From assembly GCA_946624335.1 (NCBI GenBank), contig CAMOSA010000072.1, positions 1-11,505 of the forward strand: a DNA stretch of 11,505 bases. The letters run 5' to 3'. The stretch comes from an uncultured Prevotellaceae bacterium. GTDB lineage: Bacteria > Bacteroidota > Bacteroidia > Bacteroidales > Bacteroidaceae. The notes under the pieces were generated by a model. It saw only the letters and a program-made list of their open reading frames with translations, was not told the DNA's origin and searched no databases. Shown here one piece after another: positions 7,481-11,505 of this stretch. A program made the translations under genes and the position numbers. Each line of letters starts with the position of its first letter. Positions within the stretch are counted from its first letter, which is position 1.

Positions 7481-8905
7481 ATGAACGACCTCATCACACA
7501 CATCAACGATGCCCTGTGGGGCTATCTCCTCGTCGCCGCGCTCGTCGCCTGCGGACTCTGGTTCACATGGAAGACGCGCGGCGTCCAGTTCCGCATGATA
7601 GGCGAGATGCTACGCCTCTTGGGCGACTCCACGAGGCCTCCCGATACGTCGTCGGCCAAAGCCTCTTCGCACGGCACTGCCCACCGACATATCTCGTCGT
7701 TTCAGGCCTTCGCCGTCTCCGTTGCCACACGCGTCGGCACAGGCAACCTGGCCGGCGTGGCCACAGCCATTGCCATCGGAGGTCCGGGCGCCGTCTTCTG
7801 GATGTGGGTCATCGCCCTCATCGGTGCCGCCACGGCTTTCGTCGAGTCCACACTGGGTCAGCTCTTCAAGCAGCGCCAGCGCGACTCCTTCGTCGGCGGC
7901 CCGGCCTACTACATCCTGCGCGGCCTCCACTGCCGATGGATGGCTTACCTCTTTGCCGTGCTCATCACCGTCACCTTCGGCCTTTCCTATAACTCTATTC
8001 AGAGCAATACCATCTGCAGCGCCATGCACGAAGCCTTCGGCTGGAGTCCCCTCGTCGTAGGCCTACTGCTGGCGGCGACAGCGCTGCTCATCGTCTTCGG
8101 CGGCATCCACCGCATAGCCCGTGTCAGCTCCGTCCTTGTGCCGTTGATGGCTGTCGGCTACTTCGTGCTGACCCTCGTCGTCATCGTGCTGAACATTCGT
8201 CTCGTCCCTCATGTGCTACACGTCATCGTCGCCGATGCCTTCGGTCTGCAGCAGTCGGTCGGCGGAGCCCTCGGTGCGACCATCATGACGGGCGTCAAGC
8301 GCGGCCTCTTCAGCAACGAAGCCGGCGAAGGCAGCGCACCCAACGTGGCCGCCACGGCCACCGTCACACACCCCGTCAAGCAAGGCCTCATTCAATCGCT
8401 CGGCGTCTTCACCGACACACTCCTGGTGTGCTCATGTACCGCTTTCGTCATCCTCATCAGCGGCCTCTACGACGTTCCTGGACCGGGCGGCATAGCCCTC
8501 ACGCAGGCCGCGCTGACCTCCGAGATAGGACGCTTCGGCACCACATTCATCGCCATAGCCATCTTTCTCTTCGCCTTCTCGTCCATCATCGGCAACTACT
8601 ACGGCGAGGCCAACATACGCTTCATCACGCCCAACGCCCACGTCCTCACCCTCTACCGTCTGCTCTCGGGTGGCGTCATGGTGCTCTTCGGCGCCCTAGC
8701 CAGCCTCGAGCTGGTGTGGAACCTGGGCGACCTGTGCATGGCCCTGCTCACCGCCTGCAACCTCGTCGCCATCACCATCCTCGGCAAGTACGCCTTCCGC
8801 CTCCTCGACGACTACCGCCGACAGAAACGCCAAGGCATAAGCGAACCCGTCTTCCATAAGACACTACTCCCCGAGATTGCCGACAGTATCGAGGAGTGGT
8901 CTTAA
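7481..8905 (+). CDS. Sodium:alanine (AGCS) family amino-acid symporter
   Basis: This 474-residue integral inner-membrane protein imports a small amino acid with Na+ (family function; alanine and glycine are usual substrates). It shows roughly ten or eleven hydrophobic segments and family signatures: SSFQAF followed by VATRVGTGNLAG (81-92), FVGGPAYYI (137-145), and GVKRGLFSNEAGEGSAPN (271-288), then VKQGLIQSLGVFTDTL, all typical of AGCS transporters. Residues 49-71 between the first helix pair and the conserved core form a hydrophilic Ser/His-rich loop. The C-terminal ~35 residues are charged and presumably cytoplasmic. The start ATG is 10 bp after the synthetase stop, implying cotranscription and a shared role: amino-acid uptake feeding fermentation via 2-oxo acid and acyl-CoA (inference). 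Specificity could differ from alanine. Confidence 0.92.
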   Translation: MNDLITHINDALWGYLLVAALVACGLWFTWKTRGVQFRMIGEMLRLLGDSTRPPDTSSAKASSHGTAHRHISSFQAFAVSVATRVGTGNLAGVATAIAIGGPGAVFWMWVIALIGAATAFVESTLGQLFKQRQRDSFVGGPAYYILRGLHCRWMAYLFAVLITVTFGLSYNSIQSNTICSAMHEAFGWSPLVVGLLLAATALLIVFGGIHRIARVSSVLVPLMAVGYFVLTLVVIVLNIRLVPHVLHVIVADAFGLQQSVGGALGATIMTGVKRGLFSNEAGEGSAPNVAATATVTHPVKQGLIQSLGVFTDTLLVCSCTAFVILISGLYDVPGPGGIALTQAALTSEIGRFGTTFIAIAIFLFAFSSIIGNYYGEANIRFITPNAHVLTLYRLLSGGVMVLFGALASLELVWNLGDLCMALLTACNLVAITILGKYAFRLLDDYRRQKRQGISEPVFHKTLLPEIADSIEEWS

Positions 8906-8938
8906 AGAGTCAACCAGACCCAGACCCCAAGAAGCTCG

Positions 8939-8973
8939 AGACCCCTCTCCGCTCCAGACCCCCTCTCCGCTCC
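8939..8973. repeat. Short tandem duplication at the left edge of the repeat element
   Basis: AGACCCCTCTCCGCTCC at 8939-8955 is repeated immediately at 8956-8973 with one extra C. The second copy is the outer part of the left arm of the 180-bp inverted-repeat element. This partial second copy may record nested insertion, slippage or an imperfect duplication of the arm. Confidence 0.6.
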
Positions 8974-9134
8974 CCCTAAAGGGGGAGGACGGTCACCTGT
9001 CAAGTAATGAATACTTAATGCAGGACATACCGTCAAGTAAAGAATACTCGATGCAAAACATACCGTCAAGTAAAGAATACTCAATGCAAAACATACCGTC
9101 CTCCCCCTTTAGGGGGGAGCGGAGAGGGGGTCTG
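8955..9134. repeat. 180-bp element: 39/40-bp inverted arms around three 33-bp tandem units
   Basis: The left arm 8955-8993 and right arm 9095-9134 are reverse complements over their whole length except for one extra C in the right arm. Each arm also contains its own local palindrome of the form CTCCCCCT-AAAGGGGGAG. Between them lie three exact-length 33-bp units (8996-9028, 9029-9061, 9062-9094); units 2 and 3 differ at one base and unit 1 is more diverged. The element sits wholly between the transporter stop and the lipoprotein start. The structure resembles a non-autonomous repeat or MITE-like element, or a transcript-stabilising/terminating hairpin. No transposase is present and I see no clear target-site duplication. 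Confidence 0.75.
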
Positions 9135-9140
9135 TTAATT

Positions 9141-10160
9141 ATGTCCATTATCCATTATCCCATATCCACCCTCTTAGCCTTCACCCTCATGACGTCTGCC
9201 ATGACCCTGACGTCGTGCGGACCGAAGAGCGCCGCGAGTCGTGCTGAAGAAGCACTGCCGCAGGCTCCCGACTATGCCGACGCCGGGCAGTGGCATGCCA
9301 TAGACCGCGGCGCATCTGCCGACATCTTCTACGTCATTTCCACCGAGACGGGCGACTATCCGCTGCCCGACGGCACCGCCTGCCACTATGCCGACACCTA
9401 CGCCGACAGCCTGCGACAGCCCATGCTGGCCGAGATGGAGGGCGTCGACGAGCTGCTCAGCGGCTCCCTCAACTTCTATTCGCCCTACTACCGCCAGTGC
9501 TCCCTGCAGTCGTTCGCCAGCGACAGCCTCGCGGCGCAGCGACTCCCACTGCCGCTGTCCGATGTGCGCCGTGCCTTCGCCCACTACATGAGCCACCAGA
9601 ACCAAGGGCGGCCCTTCATCCTCGCAGGCTTCAGCCAAGGAGCTTTGCTGGCTGAGCAGTTGCTGGCCGACATGGCCGACTCCACCTTCAGCCGCCTCGT
9701 CGCAGCCTACCTCATCGGCATCAGCATAACGCCCGAGACACTCGCCGACAACAACCGCCTGCGCCCGGCACAGCGCGCCGACGACACCGGCGTCACCATC
9801 TGCTACAACTCCGTACGCGACACCGCCTGTGCCCTATGGCCCCGCAGCGCCGTGGCCATCAACCCCGTCAACTGGCGCACCGACAGCGTCAGCGCGACCT
9901 ACGCGACCGAGCCCACGCCACTCCTACCCATCGACCGACAGCACAAGGACACGCTGACGGTGCGCCTCGACACCGTCACCAACCTGTTGCTCGTCAGCGG
10001 CTACAGCGCCACAGACTACGTCCTGCCGCTCATAGGACGCGACGGCAACTACCACTCACGCGAGATCTGGCTCTACCGACAGCAGCTGCGACAAAACATA
10101 GAGCTGCGAGCCGACGCTTACCTTCGGCAAAGACAAAGCCACCGACAGCCCGCCCAATAA
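9141..10160 (+). CDS. Lipoprotein with DUF3089 alpha/beta-hydrolase-like domain
   Basis: From the ATG at 9141 the product is 339 residues. The N-terminus ISTLLAFTLMTSAMTLTSC is a lipoprotein signal with lipobox LTSC, cysteine 26 being the acylation site, so the protein is membrane-anchored outside the cytoplasm. The body fits DUF3089: DIFYVISTETGDYPL (61-75), the FYSPYYRQC segment (112-120), DVRRAFAHYM (141-150) and the nucleophile elbow LAGFSQGA with Ser165 in G-x-S-x-G. The C-terminal GNYHSREIWLYRQQLRQN with His305 is a probable catalytic His in the family's closing motif. It is therefore probably a serine hydrolase/esterase; the substrate is unknown. The open frame continues upstream to 8877, but that part reads through the repeat element and overlaps the transporter, and only 9141 gives a signal peptide. 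No promoter is obvious; transcription may read through from the transporter or begin in the repeat element. Confidence 0.82.
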   Translation: MSIIHYPISTLLAFTLMTSAMTLTSCGPKSAASRAEEALPQAPDYADAGQWHAIDRGASADIFYVISTETGDYPLPDGTACHYADTYADSLRQPMLAEMEGVDELLSGSLNFYSPYYRQCSLQSFASDSLAAQRLPLPLSDVRRAFAHYMSHQNQGRPFILAGFSQGALLAEQLLADMADSTFSRLVAAYLIGISITPETLADNNRLRPAQRADDTGVTICYNSVRDTACALWPRSAVAINPVNWRTDSVSATYATEPTPLLPIDRQHKDTLTVRLDTVTNLLLVSGYSATDYVLPLIGRDGNYHSREIWLYRQQLRQNIELRADAYLRQRQSHRQPAQ

Positions 10161-10210
10161 CCCCCATCGCCGTAAGCCACCGATCGGGCCCGGTAATGCC
10201 GCATAGCCAC

Positions 10211-10894
10211 TCACGCTTCCCTGCCGAAGTGGCCGCGTGCGGCACGATAGCGCGTCTGCGCTCCCCTACCCTCTCGGACGAGGCGTCCTTCGCGGACGAG
10301 ACGAGAGAGAAGGCGGATGATGCGGTTGCGCGTCAAAGTCAGCTCAAAAGCGTAGGCCACGTCCGAGTGCGTGATGGTGTCGCGATGGGCAAAGAGTTCC
10401 GTGAACCGCGCTTCTATCTCTGCGTCCTCGGTATGAAAAGCCTGTCCGAACGGCACTTGGTCCACCTCGAACTGCTTCACCTTCGACAACAGCTCGCGGT
10501 CGGGGGTGAACAGGAGCCCGCCGACACGAACGTCACGTCCATGGTAATAGCCCTCTTTCACCTCGATGTCGCCCTTCAGCGAGAGGCGGAAGGTGCCGAT
10601 GAACGGGAGGGTGACGGCATTACCTTTCTCCAGTTCGTGCAGCATGACGTCATGCATGGTGTTCAGTGCAGCCAGCAGCTCGCCCTTCGGCAACGTCGAG
10701 GGCAAGCGGAACTGGTCGCTCTGAAACTCCACGGCATCCACCGTTGGGCGATGCTCCAGACGGGGGCGAAGCGACTTCAGCCAACGCTCGTCAACGGGTC
10801 CATCAGTTCCTACTCCAGACGTCTCATTAGTCTGTAGCTCAGTCTCTTCCGCAGGCAACAGCCCGCGCTTTGCAATAGTAAATTTAATAGCCAT
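10211..10894 (-). CDS. HU-related DNA-binding protein with C-terminal winged-helix-like domain
   Basis: The 227-residue protein begins MAIKFTIAKRG, as in the Bacteroidota histone-like (HU-related) family. Residues 51-140 cover the HU-like core: helices around 67-90 (LPKGELLAALNTMHDVMLHELEKG), the strand turn NAVTLPFIGTFRLSLKG (92-108) and VGGLLFTPDRELL (124-136). An insertion of ~35 polar residues (14-48, ETELQTNETSGVGTDGP) separates the first strand from the core. Residues ~160-217 add a domain: EARFTELFAHRDTITHSDVA, then ELTLTRNRIIRLLSRLVREGRLV and RGAQTRYR, which reads as a helix-turn-helix with a basic wing; the segment LVREGR is directly repeated. It probably binds and bends DNA, perhaps at specific sites. 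It converges on the lipoprotein gene (50-bp gap), has its own promoter and a palindromic array upstream, suggesting autoregulation (inference). Confidence 0.8.
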   Translation of the reverse strand: MAIKFTIAKRGLLPAEETELQTNETSGVGTDGPVDERWLKSLRPRLEHRPTVDAVEFQSDQFRLPSTLPKGELLAALNTMHDVMLHELEKGNAVTLPFIGTFRLSLKGDIEVKEGYYHGRDVRVGGLLFTPDRELLSKVKQFEVDQVPFGQAFHTEDAEIEARFTELFAHRDTITHSDVAYAFELTLTRNRIIRLLSRLVREGRLVREGRGAQTRYRAARGHFGREA

Positions 10895-10953
10895 AGTCGT
10901 TCATCTGATTGGTTCTGTACGTACAAGTCAAGTTCTCTATATGTTTTACGCTG

Positions 10954-10985
10954 CAAAATTAATCATTCGAGCCCGAAAATCCAAA
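10954..10985 (-). promoter_or_regulatory. Promoter of the HU-related gene (Bacteroidota-type)
   Basis: On the minus strand TTTG (complement of 10982-10985), 20 bases, then TAATTTTG (complement of 10954-10961) fits the consensus TTTG-N19-21-TAnnTTTG exactly. Transcription should start near 10947, leaving a leader of about 50 bases before the ATG at 10894. The -33 box lies in one copy of a direct repeat. Confidence 0.8.
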
Positions 10986-11006
10986 TATTTTGCCCGAAAA
11001 ATCCAA
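10971..11006. repeat. 21-bp-phased direct repeat overlapping the HU-gene promoter
   Basis: GCCCGAAAATCCAA (10971-10984) recurs as GCCCGAAAAATCCAA (10992-11006), start to start 21 bp, i.e. two DNA turns apart. The first copy covers the -33 box and part of the promoter spacer; the second lies just upstream. The arrangement is typical of a regulator binding site on one DNA face. Confidence 0.6.
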
Positions 11007-11015
11007 CCATAAGCC

Positions 11016-11081
11016 TTGCTTCATCATGATGCAGCAATTGCTGCATCACGATAAATCATTTGCTGCATCATGATGAAGCAA
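11016..11081. repeat. Array of three tandem 22-bp palindromes upstream of the HU-related gene
   Basis: Three adjoining 22-bp units (11016-11037, 11038-11059, 11060-11081) are each built from an 11-bp half-site facing its complement. Half-sites are TTGCTTCATCA, then TGATGCAGCAA (inverse), TTGCTGCATCA, a degenerate inverse copy at 11049-11059, TTGCTGCATCA, and TGATGAAGCAA. Units 1 and 3 are exact reverse complements of each other, and the junction of units 1 and 2 is a perfect 22-bp palindrome (11027-11048). The array ends about 30 bp upstream of the promoter -33 box. Confidence 0.8.
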
Positions 11082-11210
11082 GCATAACAGCCTTATCATT
11101 CGGGCCGAAAAGCCGCTTGAATCGAGCAGCGAGGCCGCTTGATTCGGGCTGACGAACTGATGGCATCGAGTCATGAGTTCACTTAGGCCATCGGCGGGCC
11201 GCACCGAAAC

Positions 11211-11244
11211 CGATGATGATTGCGCAAGTGCATCATCATCATCG
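11211..11244. repeat. GAT/ATC trinucleotide hairpin
   Basis: CGATGATGAT (11211-11220) can pair with ATCATCATCG (11235-11244), or in a shifted register with ATCATCATC at 11232-11240, which also brings TGC and GCA together around a short loop. The register slippage is inherent to the triplet repeat. GTGCATCATCA at 11229-11239 also resembles the half-site of the nearby palindrome array. Confidence 0.55.
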
Positions 11245-11505
11245 TCCATTACAATAACGGGATATTTCTGCTTAAAGATTTAGCTGTGCCAGACAGAATG
11301 ATTACCCTTGCGCCGCAAAAACATTAAAAGCAGACGCTCTGCCGCATCACATCCGGAGACATCGGAAAACAGGTAATGACAGGGACTCGATTTGGAGTTC
11401 TTCGATTAGCGAAGCGACTACGTCGATTACTTGCGGGAGTGCTGCATGGAGTTCCTCTGATGGACACAAATTTAGTCAAAAATAGCCCAACTTATAACAA
11501 AAAGA

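Larger units (their letters stand above)
10986..11505. other. About 520 bp without a convincing gene, rich in short repeats
   Basis: No reading frame here shows protein-like composition; the longest candidate (11046-11249, minus) is 67 codons starting with an aspartate run and runs through the palindromes. Apart from the 22-bp palindrome array, it contains a direct repeat GCCGCTTGAATCG / GCCGCTTGATTCG (11112-11124, 11134-11146), a GAT/ATC-rich hairpin (11211-11244), the palindrome TTGCGCAA (11220-11227), and three TCGATT copies near 11387, 11402 and 11423. On the minus strand two TAnnTTTG boxes (complements of 11467-11474 and 11477-11484) could start a leftward RNA, but neither has a well-spaced TTTG. 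No tRNA, rRNA or CRISPR signature is seen. Confidence 0.5.

Noticed and set aside
8955..9134. CRISPR-like array
   Set aside because: The 33-bp units are contiguous with no unique spacers, and no cas genes are nearby.
8877..9140. Upstream extension of the lipoprotein reading frame through the 33-bp repeats, giving an 11-residue protein repeat
   Set aside because: It overlaps the transporter gene, reads through inverted GC-rich arms, and would bury the lipoprotein signal peptide; the ATG at 9141 gives a proper signal with lipobox.
9836..10837. Plus-strand frame spanning the lipoprotein 3' end and the antisense of the HU-related gene
   Set aside because: It overlaps two better-supported genes and its translation is Arg/Gln/His-rich out-of-frame sequence.
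11016..11081. Replication origin
   Set aside because: No DnaA-box cluster, AT-rich unwinding region or replication genes are visible; the repeats look operator-like instead.
11046..11249. 67-codon minus-strand frame beginning MDDDDDALAQ
   Set aside because: It is built from the GAT triplet hairpin and runs into the palindrome array, with no family resemblance.

Overview
The window looks like chromosomal DNA of a Bacteroidota member, most likely a GC-rich member of Bacteroidales/Prevotellaceae. Evidence for this: coding regions are GC-rich and intergenic DNA is AT-rich; starts lack Shine-Dalgarno sequences and often follow A/T-rich leaders; promoters fit the Bacteroidota pattern TTTG...TAnnTTTG; the gene content includes an HU-related protein with an extra domain, a DUF3089 lipoprotein and PaaK/ACT pairs. 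The genus assignment is an inference.

Layout. (1) 1-707, plus strand: the 3' end of a pyruvate carboxylase subunit B / oxaloacetate decarboxylase alpha-type carboxyltransferase, followed by a strong UUCG-loop terminator. (2) 928-5218, minus strand: read 5' to 3', two PaaK-type phenylacetate-CoA ligases in tandem, a double-ACT-domain protein, then an exported endonuclease/exonuclease/phosphatase-fold protein after a 135-bp gap. (3) 5374-8905, plus strand, divergent from the ligases: a fused alpha-beta ADP-forming acyl-CoA synthetase and, 10 bp downstream, a sodium:alanine symporter family transporter. (4) 8906-9140: a 180-bp repeat element with long inverted arms and three 33-bp tandem units. 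(5) 9141-10160, plus: a lipoprotein with a DUF3089 alpha/beta-hydrolase fold. (6) 10211-10894, minus: an HU-related DNA-binding protein with a C-terminal winged-helix-like extension. (7) 10895-11505: about 600 bp without a convincing gene, holding a good promoter for the HU gene, a 21-bp-phased direct repeat over that promoter, and three tandem 22-bp palindromes just upstream.

How the genes may work together (inference). Two AMP-forming aryl-CoA ligases, an ACT amino-acid sensor-like protein, an ADP-forming acyl-CoA synthetase and an amino-acid/Na+ symporter facing each other across one 155-bp divergent control region suggest a module for anaerobic interconversion of amino acids, 2-oxo acids and their acyl- or aryl-CoA esters. 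The 2-oxoacid:ferredoxin oxidoreductase that would complete it is not in the window. The strongest candidates for something undescribed are the palindrome array upstream of the HU-winged-helix gene and the 180-bp repeat element; the biotinyl-like domain lacking its lysine in the first gene also deserves attention.
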